A DNA stretch of 64,000 nucleotides, from contig OY730171.1 in assembly GCA_963422465.1 (NCBI GenBank), positions 2,480,001 through 2,544,000 of the forward strand, written 5' to 3'. The stretch is from Lichina pygmaea (taxonomy: Eukaryota > Ascomycota > Lichinomycetes > Lichinales > Lichinaceae). Numbering within the stretch: position 1 is the first letter of the stretch; every line of letters starts with the position of its first letter. This document shows, one piece after another, positions 1-8,867 of this stretch. Under the pieces are notes generated by a model. The model was not told the origin of the DNA, made no database searches, and worked only from the letters and a program-made list of their open reading frames with translations. The translations under genes were made by a program, and so were the position numbers.

Positions 1-241
1 GCGATAGCGGAAGAGCTACTTGTCTCCTGAGCTTTCTCAACGTGACCTTGTCCTCGACGGGATCGAGAGTCTGCTTGAGGAACGAGAGGAGCACCGACAC
101 TATGATCGCCGTCTCCAAGGTCTCGCGGAAGAGCACAAAGAAGACTGTGGGCCACGATGTGAGCTGCCCGTTGACGATGCCCGTCAGGAAGAAGGCCGTC
201 CGGAGCTCCAACATACCTGGCACGTGAAAAACATTCACCAT
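1..241 (-). CDS. FTR1: High-affinity iron permease, 5' end only (runs off window)
   Basis: This is the start of the plasma-membrane iron permease that works with the FET3 ferroxidase encoded at 8868. Exon 1 (241-217) reads MVNVFHVP; a 72-nt GT-AG intron (216-145) follows; exon 2 (144 to beyond position 1) continues [11 protein letters not shown]. The first transmembrane helix carries the REXXE-type iron-binding motif, seen here as RETLE, followed by a helix rich in I, V and L ending near SFLKQ. Splicing restores the family-typical [13 protein letters not shown] junction, which supports both the intron and the start. The second REGLE motif and the remaining helices lie outside the window. The promoter has ATCTGATAA at 351-359 and 687-695, as expected for repression by a Urbs1/SreA-type GATA factor when iron is plentiful. 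The identification is firm; only completeness is unknown. Confidence 0.9.
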   Translation of the reverse strand, partial: MVNVFHVPGMLELRTAFFLTGIVNGQLTSWPTVFFVLFRETLETAIIVSVLLSFLKQTLDPVEDKVTLRKLRRQVALPLS

Positions 242-350
242 CTTGCCGGGTCGACGCTTATCCGGCTTCGATCTTCTCTTTTGCGCCTGGCTTCAGACAC
301 CGAACGCGACGGGCGGGCAAGAGGCGGGTTCCCTTGTCAGGATTATCAAG

Positions 351-359
351 ATCTGATAA
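351..359 (+). promoter_or_regulatory. Iron-responsive GATA element upstream of FTR1
   Basis: ATCTGATAA is an exact match to the extended ATCWGATAA site bound by fungal iron-regulatory GATA repressors (Urbs1, SRE, SreA). It lies about 110 nt upstream of the FTR1 start codon. Next to it, at 343-352, a TTATCAAGAT run resembles a second, imperfect copy on the other strand. Binding is inferred. Confidence 0.65.
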
Positions 360-686
360 GATGAGGACTGGACGCATCACTCCCCCGCCCTGCGCGCAAG
401 CGACATGCAAAAGCTGCGTCGCCGACATCGGAAACTCTCTGCTTCTGCCTTGCCGCTCTGCGACCTACTCGTACGGCTGGCCCGTCCATGGCGACCGACG
501 TCAGATGCCGATGTGTGGAATCTTTCGATCGCTTGCAGTCTCGTCACCACCATGAGGGTCACCTGCCGTCAGAGCTGAAGCAATGCATTGCTTTGTGGCG
601 TTTGGCCTGGTCGTTGGCCACGGCTCTACCCATACGTCCCCGGCCAAGATACTTGGACGAACCCCCACCCATCTGCAGACTTTTGC

Positions 687-695
687 ATCTGATAA
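687..695 (+). promoter_or_regulatory. Second iron-responsive GATA element, distal FTR1 promoter
   Basis: A second exact ATCTGATAA lies about 450 nt upstream of the FTR1 start. The rest of 242-1048 shows no gene that I can support, so it is most simply read as FTR1 promoter plus the 5' flank of the broken gene at 1049. Confidence 0.5.
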
Positions 696-1048
696 CTTTG
701 ACCTCCGGCCAAGCCGTGCCGCTCCGGCAGAATCTCGGGATCGGGCGAGGGGACCTTGCCTTGAGTCGGGCTGCAAGAATAACCGAGGCGATCTGTGGCG
801 CAGGCGCGCGGAAACATTACGAAAGTGATCAAGGCATCGATTACCTAATCGTACCTACTTACGGAGGTACTTGCCAGCACCACGACGAGGCTGCGAGATG
901 GGCCGAGGAGACGTCTTTTATTTTGGCTGAGACTATCGTGACCGTGACCATCCCGCCATAACATCAGACAGCGCATGAGAAGGAGCGCAAGTCACCAATG
1001 TGAATCCGAAAAGAAGCCGGCGTGCTTGACAACGGTCTGGCACGAGGC

Positions 1049-2005
1049 ATGGATCCTCTCACGATCGTCGCCGGAGCCGTGAGCATAGCGGCCGTGGCAA
1101 TACATAGCGCGAGGAAGTTGCGACATGATCAATGGCTTCGATGATGGCCCAGACAGTCTTTGCGCAATTTCACAAGACGCAGAAGACCTCTCCAAGCCAT
1201 CCGACTTGCTGATGCGCTTGAAAGAGGCCAGCATCTGGCCGTCCACGGTCTTTGATCGAAAGACTGGATGAGCTATTGTGACATGGCCATGGAAAGAACC
1301 GGTCATGTGATCAAGTTGTTTGTAAAAGCATCTCATCGGCGTGGAACAGCCAGTTGAAAGAAAACTCTGTGGATGCTCAAGAAGACAAAAATTAAAGAGA
1401 AAAGGACCAGCTGTACCATAACAAGACGAGCCTCTGTTTACGGCTTCATATCACCACTGCCTCAGTATACTCCTTTCGTCAGTGCTAGACGTTAGAATGC
1501 TGACTAGGGTCATGGCTCCAAGGTGGGGAAAAAGCACTTCAAGATCAGCAATAAGACAGGTGAATCTACTGAGAAGGTCCGAAAGGGTCTCGCAAGCCTT
1601 GAAAGCCAGCATGTTTGTGCATAGAGACGGGAAGATCAAGATTACCAATGCTACAGAGGATGCGCGGCTCCGTTTGCGTACTAGGATGATGATGACAGCA
1701 CGAGCCTGACAACCCCTAGAGAGCTCATGGCCACATGCACAGGTGATGAGCAATTAGTGTTGACCAGGCTGGCCCAGAGTACTGACGTGAACGAGAAATG
1801 CTACAAGGGCTGCATAGCACTACATCTCCGTGCTGACCTTGGTGATGCCCTGATGAAGTTCTGCTTGAAGAAGGACCATCCCCCAATGCCAACAACGAAT
1901 CACACGACATACCCCCATATTCAGCTGTCGTGCCTGAAATCCACAGACGCCTTGAGGCGATCAAGATGCTGCTGCGACTCGGAGCCGTCGGCTACCAAGA
2001 CTACT
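1049..2005 (+). pseudogene. Broken HeLo/PigL_N-like N-terminal domain plus ankyrin-repeat protein
   Basis: The start reads MDPLTIVAGAVSIAAVAIHS, the typical opening of fungal NLR-like and ankyrin proteins with a HeLo-like or PigL_N N-terminal domain. Recognisable family segments then continue in shifting frames: a DMINGFDDGPDSL and SQDAEDLSK stretch near 1125-1190, a LWMLKKTKIKEK segment near 1370-1400, and an ankyrin-like TDVNEKCYKGC and ALHLRADLGDALM segment near 1775-1850, followed by a frame change into PNANNESHD and EIHRRLEAIKMLLRLGA near 1890-1985. No single frame stays open and no GT-AG introns explain the changes, so I call it a decayed gene with several frame breaks. Where the 3' end lay is unclear; 2006-2610 has long open frames but nothing I recognise. 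Family assignment is from motif memory, not a search. Confidence 0.6.
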
Positions 2006-3933
2006 CTGGTGAACGCCACTCACGACTGGCAAGTGGACGAAGCAGGTCGACACCGTGCGTTTCCCGACGGAGCCCATCGGCGACACGCGTGCAGGCGCAG
2101 GTGAAAGACTGCCCGACAAGTCCGATCGGGAGCCGAAACGGATGGAGACACGACGGGGTATCAGAGATGGAGCCAATTCTACTCTGGGCGGCCAGTGGAG
2201 ACGCCCCACCGGGTCTAGCGCACCGAAGCTCGATCTGGAAGAACTCAGGGCATCAGACGATGCCGTCGATACAAACGATCCGGGGAGGAAAGGTGTCCGC
2301 ATCCGCTAAAGCGGCGGGCAGTGATGAGGCTGGAGAAAGTTGCAGCCCGCCAGCCACGTTCTCTACGGAGACATCTGTTTCTAGTCGTAGAGATGACGAC
2401 CGACGACCGTGCATCGACATCTTCGCAGCATATCGACGCGAAAGAACCGAGGATATCACGGGAGCGACGACGACTGACCGCCTCGGTTCGTACGCTGGCC
2501 TACCGTTGCATGGCGGCATATCTTGGCTCGATACAGACTCTTGCGACAGTTGATCACGAGCCAAGGGTTTCGAGCCTGTGCTCACGCTTGAAACAAACGT
2601 TGCCATGAAACAACGTGGTGGTACGCCCTATAAGGCCAGAAGGCCTCCGGATCGACGATACCATGCCATCCCCGTCCGTCATGCAAGCTGCTGGCCGATC
2701 TTTTGTGCCGATCCTTCCCTCCAAGAGTACGAATCAGTGTGAACGAGGCATTCGTCACCATTCACGAGGCAAACAAGTGCTGGACGATTCTAGTGCAATC
2801 CTCGTATCCGATACCATCGCGAATACGAGTACGCACAAGACCTCCCTGCATAAGTCCATCCGGTGCGGAGAACGCTCCGTAGGGCAGCTGACGACGACGG
2901 CCAGGAAGAACGTCTAGAACATGATTTCGATCCTCGGACGAGGGGATCCGGTCTCTAGATATGGAAGCCGCCTACGTACGTATGTAAGTACGGTCCGTAG
3001 AGTCATACGCAATCAGCGCGGCGTGCGTAGTACATAGGACCGGTAAGACCTCGTACCCCTCGTACAGAGACAGCCTCGTGTTCTACCGACGCAGGAACCC
3101 AAAAACCGCCCGAATACGAACTCATCTCGTTCTTGATTCAGCCTGCCCCAGTCAACCGTCGACGGCGCGGACGGGAATGTGGCCTCTACATATACACACG
3201 CGTCGGCCATGCGACATTACGAAGTACTGAGTACCTACGCTCGATTACACTCATCTCGACGCCTCTTGCAACGCCGGACGACGAGCCGTCGGTCGACCAG
3301 CCGTCGGTTCCCCCTGATTCTCGTATTTTTATCGTTCTACCCGTCAGACAGCGCTTTGGACGCTCCTAGGGCTCCTTCCTTTTCTCGAGCGGATCAACAG
3401 CCAAGTCTGTCGGCGCTCGCAGAAGAATCACCTCCTCTTTGCCCACGTTCGAGAATGTCTCTCGGCTACAGATGGACCTGCTCCATGTGCTTTTTGCCTG
3501 GTACCTGCTCCACCTGGTCGCTCCTGATCTGGAACGATTGCTTCTCCCTGTATGGCTCGTGTGAAGGCTGCGTCCTTCATCGGTCGCTTGGCGCCTGCGC
3601 ATGATTGCCCCCTCCCGACAAACATCGTACAGTGCGCAGGTACGTAACGTACCCGTATGCAGAAGGAAAGAACGAACCACGGAGCACAATCCGAGCACAG
3701 GAAAGGAGCACTGGACGGCCGTGCACCGTTGCAACGCCAACTTCTTTAAAACACGATGGGCCTGCCCTTCTCGTACGGCGCTCTGGTTCATTTCCCGATC
3801 ATCCGCCGCTCGTTTTCATCGTCTCGTCGTCGCGTCTGCTGTTCTTGCATCGTCCGCATTCGTTGATCCTTAGCTGGAGCCATCGAGTGTCCTCCTCCTC
3901 CTCTTCCTCCTCAGCTTCATATCAACCGCCGAG
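2006..3933. other. Gene-free interval upstream of the secreted protein
   Basis: No recognisable gene. Open frames here are uninterrupted by chance in GC-rich DNA and lack family motifs. 2960-3060 has several GTACGTAC-like runs, and 3880-3915 is a pyrimidine-rich CTCCTC tract just before the start at 3934, a common promoter or leader feature in filamentous fungi. Confidence 0.4.
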
Positions 3934-5180
3934 ATGTTGACGCAAGTTGCTGTGCTCGCCGCCTTTGCGTCGTCGGCGTACGCCTCGCCTCTCGCTGTCC
4001 GTCAAGAGCCGACCCAGGACTGCGGCGGTGTCCCCTACTACGCGTCCAAGGTAAGCCCTTTCCCTCGGGCCCTGCGAGGATCCTGTGCTCATTCGACGTG
4101 CTACAGTACAACTGCTTCCAAGTGGACGCCTCCGGCGTCCCCGTCGGCACCCTGCCAGCGACCCCGAAGCCATGTGGCGCCGCGGCAGTAGCGTCCGGCG
4201 CCGGGCTAGATCCGCCTTCGCTCGATGCAGCCAATCCGCTGGCTGAGATGCCCGGGGGCGCGCCTGGCGAGCCGCTTTACAGGCTTGGCTCGGCTGGCCT
4301 TCCTCCGAGCGCTGGCCTTGCCGGCACCGGCCAGTTGGACCTGGCCTCACTTGGATATGGCCCCGGCGAAGCTTCGAGCTCCGAGCGGGAGGTGATGATC
4401 TCGGACAAGAAAGGCGAAACCGGAGGTTCCACGGGCCCGTTGGACCCGCCTTCGGTTGAAGGTGCTCCCACCGAAGATCCGCGCTCTTATCCGGCCCGGA
4501 TGACCTCGTACAAGGTCAAACGTGACGTCGGAGGTTTTAAACTGGCACCGATCGTTGAGGGGACGGCCTACTTCCCCTGTGGGATGGACTTCTATTCGGA
4601 CGCCGAGTACTGCTGCGAAGTCGGTCGTCTCATTCAAAGATCGACCGGGGCACCTCCCGCAGAGGTGTCCGAAGAAGGTCCGGTCCCTGAACCCCCAGTC
4701 TCTGATACTCCCAGTGTTGCCGAAGGTGCTCCGTCTCTTCTGGGCGGCACCGACGCATCGACCGGTCCTGACTCGACCGAGGACTCCGTGGCTTCCACCG
4801 GCGACTCTGGACCCCTCAAGGCTCTGGGGTCCGAAGAGCTTGCCTCCACCGGCGGGACGCTCTACGGCGGTCCTGGAGACGATGCTGCATCTTCTGGCTC
4901 TCCTGAGTCCGCTGGCCGCACTCCCGATGGTACCACTGGGGCTATCTCCCCGCCCGCGCCGGAAAAGCCGGTTGCTGGCGGTGATGGCGCTCCCGACAGC
5001 GCCGCGTCTGGCGGCCTTGCCGGACTCACCCCCGAAGAGATAGCCTACCTCGAGGAAATGGTCGCCATGAAGCCTGCCGAGGGATCCGATGACACGGCTA
5101 GCTCCCCGCCTCTTGCTGGTCCTCCGTCGGACTCTGACGCCGGCGTGCCACTCCCTCCCGTGGACAAGCCGGCCCGATGA
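3934..5180 (+). CDS. Secreted Ser/Pro/Gly-rich protein with split CBM52-like module
   Basis: Exon 1 (3934-4050) encodes a signal peptide (MLTQVAVLAAFASSAYASPL) and the start of a cysteine-rich motif, CGGVPYYASK. A 56-nt GT-AG intron (4051-4106) is followed by exon 2 (4107-5180), giving about 396 residues. The motif resumes as YNCF across the intron. A second half, PIVEGTAYFPCG followed by DFYSDAEYCCEVGRL, appears only at 4549-4632, after about 125 residues of low-complexity sequence. Together the halves resemble fungal CBM52-type carbohydrate-binding modules (CxxxPYYxxxYxC, then PCGxxCYSxxxYCC), but with a long insertion and with the first Cys of the second half replaced by Phe. The C-terminal half is acidic, Ser/Gly/Pro-rich and has no GPI-like hydrophobic tail. 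The protein is probably a wall-associated or secreted protein; its ligand is unknown. Confidence 0.65.
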
Positions 5181-5820
5181 TCGTCCTCGTTCTCGTCCTC
5201 GTCCTCCGACTCGACCGATGCTCCACTCCCGACTCGTCGTGAGGCTTTGGAATAATTCAGCGCAGGTAGAGAGGGGGCATGAATCGGTCACGGCGCAGAT
5301 TTCTCTCTTCATCTCAAATGTCACCAAGCACAGATCCACCTTTTCCAAAAGAATACGCTCGTGAAGCATATCAGACGGGCACGGGCATCTAAAGTAGTAT
5401 TTTTTTATCACCGTCATTCGTTCTTTGAACGGTTTCGAAGCATCAAGCAATCGGCGTCTCTACATTGGAATTGATATTCTTTACACTACCAGTGCAGTTC
5501 CACCGCCATTGCTATCCTGCTCTCTGACTGTCCCTCCGCGGCGATCCTTGACTCTTGACGCTCGATACTCGACGTTCGCTCGTCTCTAGATCTGCTGCTC
5601 AAGTACTTCTTATTCATCACATCCCTGTCATTCACTCTCTACCGTACAACTTTCCACGATCATCTAACTGTGCAGTTTGTACTGTCCAGGTAATGTGCCC
5701 CTCCGTACGGAATTATTTCCGCACTTCCGTACCAATGCAATCGCCCTTCATACCATCGATCCACCATTGGCACAACTACTAAGACTAGAGCCTGAACGTC
5801 CGTGGGGAGGAAGCTGTCGA

Positions 5821-5853
5821 TTGAAACCCTCGAGGACTCGAGGCCTATACCGT
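5821..5853 (+). repeat. 33-bp dispersed repeat shared with 51379
   Basis: The run beginning TTGAAACCCTCGAGGACTCG and ending CTATACCGT recurs, with about four differences, at 51379-51410, some 75 nt upstream of the decayed pogo transposase. It may be a scrap of the same transposon family, but no coding remnant is present here. Confidence 0.45.
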
Positions 5854-5885
5854 GACGGGCCTAGCTATGTGACTAAGCTACCCGA

Positions 5886-5906
5886 CCCCCCCCCCCCCCC
5901 CCCCCC
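5886..5906. repeat. Poly(C) tract of 21
   Basis: An uninterrupted run of C. Similar runs of 20-23 C or G occur at 6618, 23069, 44294, 58950 and 62575, always outside coding sequence. Confidence 0.85.
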
Positions 5907-6098
5907 TTCTGTGGTCTAAGGCCGCATCCAAGCGTGATCCACTGTCCATCCATCCACCACCCGTCATCCATCCACGATCCACCGTCCATGCTATATTCAA
6001 CCCCACCCACTTTGAACAGCCACAGCAAAAGACGCGAGACGGACTTGTCTGACTAGACATGCCGCGAGCAGGGGTTTACCATACTGCCCCACGCAGAG

Positions 6099-6144
6099 GT
6101 ACCGTACTGTACGGTACCGTACTGTACGGTACCGTACTGTACAG
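6099..6144. repeat. Three tandem copies of a 15-bp palindromic GTACC unit
   Basis: The unit GGTACCGTACTGTAC is repeated three times with almost no change. Each unit is nearly its own reverse complement, so both strands show the same pattern. Confidence 0.75.
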
Positions 6145-6350
6145 TAGGTTCCAGAGCAGCGCTACGATAGGTTTCCCGGATGGGACTTAGGTTCCCTCGC
6201 ACAAGTACTCGTACAGCAAGTCCCCGAACAGGAGACACTGCACGATAGCTCATACAGACATGTCTACCGTACCCCGTATCATTCGCCGCGAGGTGGTTTG
6301 CCATGAGGGGAGCCTCGGACCAATACTGGAGCTGAAGCTGGAACTAGAGC

Positions 6351-6401
6351 TGGGACTGGGACTGGGACTGGGACTCGGACTGGGACTCGGACTGGGACTG
6401 G
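6351..6401. repeat. Hexanucleotide array (GGGACT)n
   Basis: About eight copies of GGGACT with some CGGACT variants. Open frames across it only encode Leu-Gly repeats and are not considered genes. Confidence 0.8.
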
Positions 6402-6617
6402 ATGTACTTGCTTGGGTTGGTGTGCTCGGGTGGCCATGGTAGAGAGTACTTGGATGGTGTAGCACAGCATGTGATCAAGCTACTGCACGGTGATCATCAC
6501 TGATGATACTATCGCTGATGGTGGTGGTTGACTTTGTACAATCCTTGTTGATCGATGTTTTACAATTCTACAATCACCGGCCCTCCTCCCCCTTCCCTCC
6601 TCTGCCCTCTACCAAAG

Positions 6618-6638
6618 CCCCCCCCCCCCCCCCCCCCC
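6618..6638. repeat. Poly(C) tract of about 21
   Basis: Second long C run in the same gene-free interval, followed by a CTCC-rich stretch. Confidence 0.8.
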
Positions 6639-7527
6639 TCTCCACCTCTTTCTCCACATCTCTCTATCGTAGATCCACCTTCTAGTACCACCACACGACT
6701 CCCCCACCCCCCCGCCCCATCGTCATACTTCCCCCCTTCCCTTCCTGTCATACAAGAAGAATGGGGGGAGGATGGAGGGAGACAGGAAGGGAGAATGGAG
6801 GGAGAGAGGAAGGGAGAGCGGCACGCGGTGACAGGCAATGTGTTTGACGATGACTACAGGGATTATCAAACAGGAAAGTGGGTAGAATGGCGGAAAGGGT
6901 CTTTGACACGGGTTTACCCGCCGGTTCTAGCAAGTTGGTTGCAGGAGGGGAAGGAGGGAAAGGGAGAAAAGGGGGGAAAGGCAGTGGCCTGGTTGCCTCC
7001 TCTGAGTGTGTGTGTGAGAGTGAGAGAGAGAGAGAGAGAGACTGGTAGGATAAATAACTCGAGCTGACTGTGCAGAGGGGTATTATGTACATAGGTCATG
7101 ATGGGAAGAGTATATCGTCACGGGAAGGATATAACCATAGGCTCGTGGGAGAGATATGATCCTGGGAAAGATATGATGGTTGGCTCATGAGAAAGTCATG
7201 ATCCCGGGTGAAAAGTTCATGGCTTGAACACTCCAACTCTTCGTCGTACACACATACTCTGTACATAGAAGGGGGTCTGAAGAGCGTGCCAGCCCCGTCT
7301 GATAACAGACCTTTGTCGATCATGTTATGGACGGTTCTGACGGCAAGTATCACTCTTCGGAGGTGATCCTGTGAGTCGCGGGAGGTTGCTGAGACGGCGT
7401 GGTGATCTGCAACACGTCTAGGCTCATCTTGAGGTCTATGGCCAGTCCCGCAGAGATGAAAGGACCAAACTGCATGGTGGCAAACTTGCGCGGAGGATAC
7501 GCAATGCCGCGTGTCGTCGAAACGATA

Positions 7528-7995
7528 TCATCCTGTCTGCTCGCCAGAGCCTTCCCGCGGAGGTGTGGACGGGAAAGAATCCGGGAGGACCATGCCCACT
7601 CGCCTTGCCGTCGCCCTGACCCGTCCGCGATCTTCGTCCTCGACGTGATCTCCGTCGTGGTTCCTTCCGGCGTCCATGGCGATGCCGGGGTTGTACCGCT
7701 CGAGCAGGCTCAGATACGTTCGCTGAGCGCGCAGGTACACGAGGTATTGTTCCGCCCGTTGCGATCTCTCGTCGAGGTGTGACGTCGCCGAGCTTGTCGT
7801 TGTTGGAGAGGTTGCGCTCGACTGTGCTTCCGACGGCCTGCTCGTCCCCTCGTCCAGAGCCCCCGTGAACGTCCGCCGCAGGTGTCGGTGTAGCGGCGAC
7901 GAGACTGTGACTGGCAGAGGTAGTTCGCGTAGGAAAGATCGGTAGAGAGACCGAGCGTGCGGCTGGCTTGCTCTCGCGGCGTTCGGGATGGACAT
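7528..7995 (-). CDS. FMC1: Mitochondrial F1-ATPase assembly factor, LYR family
   Basis: The 155-residue, intronless frame begins MSIPNAARASQPHARSLYRS; SLYRSFLRELP is the LYR motif of the complex-1 LYR family. Later comes the run AEQYLVYLRAQRTYLSLLER, then YNPGIAMD, and near the end RVRATARRVGMVLP. This order (LYR helix, Ser/Thr-rich linker, AEQY helix with a YNPG turn, TARRVGM tail) is that of fungal FMC1, which helps assemble the F1 sector of ATP synthase in the mitochondrial matrix. The C-terminus beyond VGMVLP is extra and Pro/Ser-rich; an unnoticed 3' intron could alter the last 20 residues. It lies between FTR1 and FET3 on the minus strand; the 870-nt gap to FET3 is a shared divergent promoter. 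Confidence 0.8.
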   Translation of the reverse strand: MSIPNAARASQPHARSLYRSFLRELPLPVTVSSPLHRHLRRTFTGALDEGTSRPSEAQSSATSPTTTSSATSHLDERSQRAEQYLVYLRAQRTYLSLLERYNPGIAMDAGRNHDGDHVEDEDRGRVRATARRVGMVLPDSFPSTPPREGSGEQTG

Positions 7996-8370
7996 TGTTG
8001 ACGTTGGCTCCCGTGGCTACCACCGGTAGAAGTACTGTATGTACGGAGTACCTCTGTACCTTCGTACCTTCGTACCTTCATTGCACCGCCACATCCTGTT
8101 CTAGCCACTTGATGACTAACACCGGCAAAACCTGCCGTAGTCTGCTGTCCGCGGACGATATCCGATCTGATCGAGCACCCTCACCAGCTGCCGGCAGGCC
8201 ATCCTGCATGGAAGCCTTTCTTTCGCCGCACGATGGGTACCGTCACTGTCAGCTTCCAAACAATAGCGGGGTAAGGGTGGCGGATCAGCAGCCTATCAGA
8301 TTTTCCCGACATCGGCGTCCACTCCCACCCGTCTCCTCGGACGCGGGATCACGCCGGCCTGCTGCAGATC

Positions 8371-8397
8371 TTATCTGATTTGATAATCTTATCAGAT
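8371..8397. promoter_or_regulatory. Clustered GATA elements in the FET3/FMC1 intergenic region
   Basis: Within 27 nt there are TTATC (8371-8375), TGATAA (8381-8386) and TTATCAGAT (8389-8397). The last is the reverse complement of ATCTGATAA, the extended iron-responsive site. A further TATCAGAT lies near 8294. Clustered GATA sites are typical of cooperative binding by two-finger iron GATA repressors. Confidence 0.6.
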
Positions 8398-8738
8398 CTA
8401 ACCCTCAACAGTCTGGGTTTAGACTGCTTTGCGCGAACCCCACGTTAGGCCTGCCGTACGGCAACTCGCGACTCCCGCCATACCTTCAAGAATCGAGCAA
8501 GAGGGCCCGGCCTTTTAGCGTCAGGCTCGGTCGATGCGCCGGACAGACCTCCACTTCCCGCCGGCCGAGATGACTCGACGTGGACGCCTCCGCGTCGAAG
8601 GAGGCGGTCGGAGGCAGCCGCCCTGGGCTGGTCCGGTCATCGGCTCACGAACGATGCCATCCGACCCTCGCGCGAACGTGCCCCCTAGCCCCGTTTTCTG
8701 GCTCTACCGTGGACGCATGCGCGATCGGAAGGCCGAGG

Positions 8739-8747
8739 ATCTGATAA
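8739..8747 (+). promoter_or_regulatory. Iron-responsive GATA element upstream of FET3
   Basis: Exact ATCTGATAA about 120 nt upstream of the FET3 start, almost the same spacing as the proximal FTR1 site (about 110 nt). This matched placement supports co-regulation by iron. Confidence 0.65.
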
Positions 8748-8867
8748 GCTCCTTCTCAACCTCTGGGTCGAGAAGTCTCCCTCTCGAAGTCAACATCTCA
8801 TGAGCCTGAGGAGCGAGCGCCAGTCAATCGCCCCTCACCCGAGTGCTTCACAGCCAGCACCGACAGC

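Larger units (their letters stand above)
5181..7527. other. Repeat-rich gene-free interval
   Basis: I see no gene. The interval collects simple sequence: poly(C) tracts at 5886 and 6618, a GTACC-type tandem at 6099, a GGGACT hexamer array at 6351, ATCC repeats near 5945-5990, a strand-asymmetric purine-rich stretch at 6757-6830 and 6945-7050, and a short (GA)n at about 7022-7040. The end nearest 7528 may include the 3' untranslated region of FMC1. Confidence 0.5.

Noticed and set aside
6260-6470. Open frames encoding Leu-Gly or Ser-Pro repeats
   Set aside because: They arise from the GGGACT hexamer array; no start context or conserved sequence.
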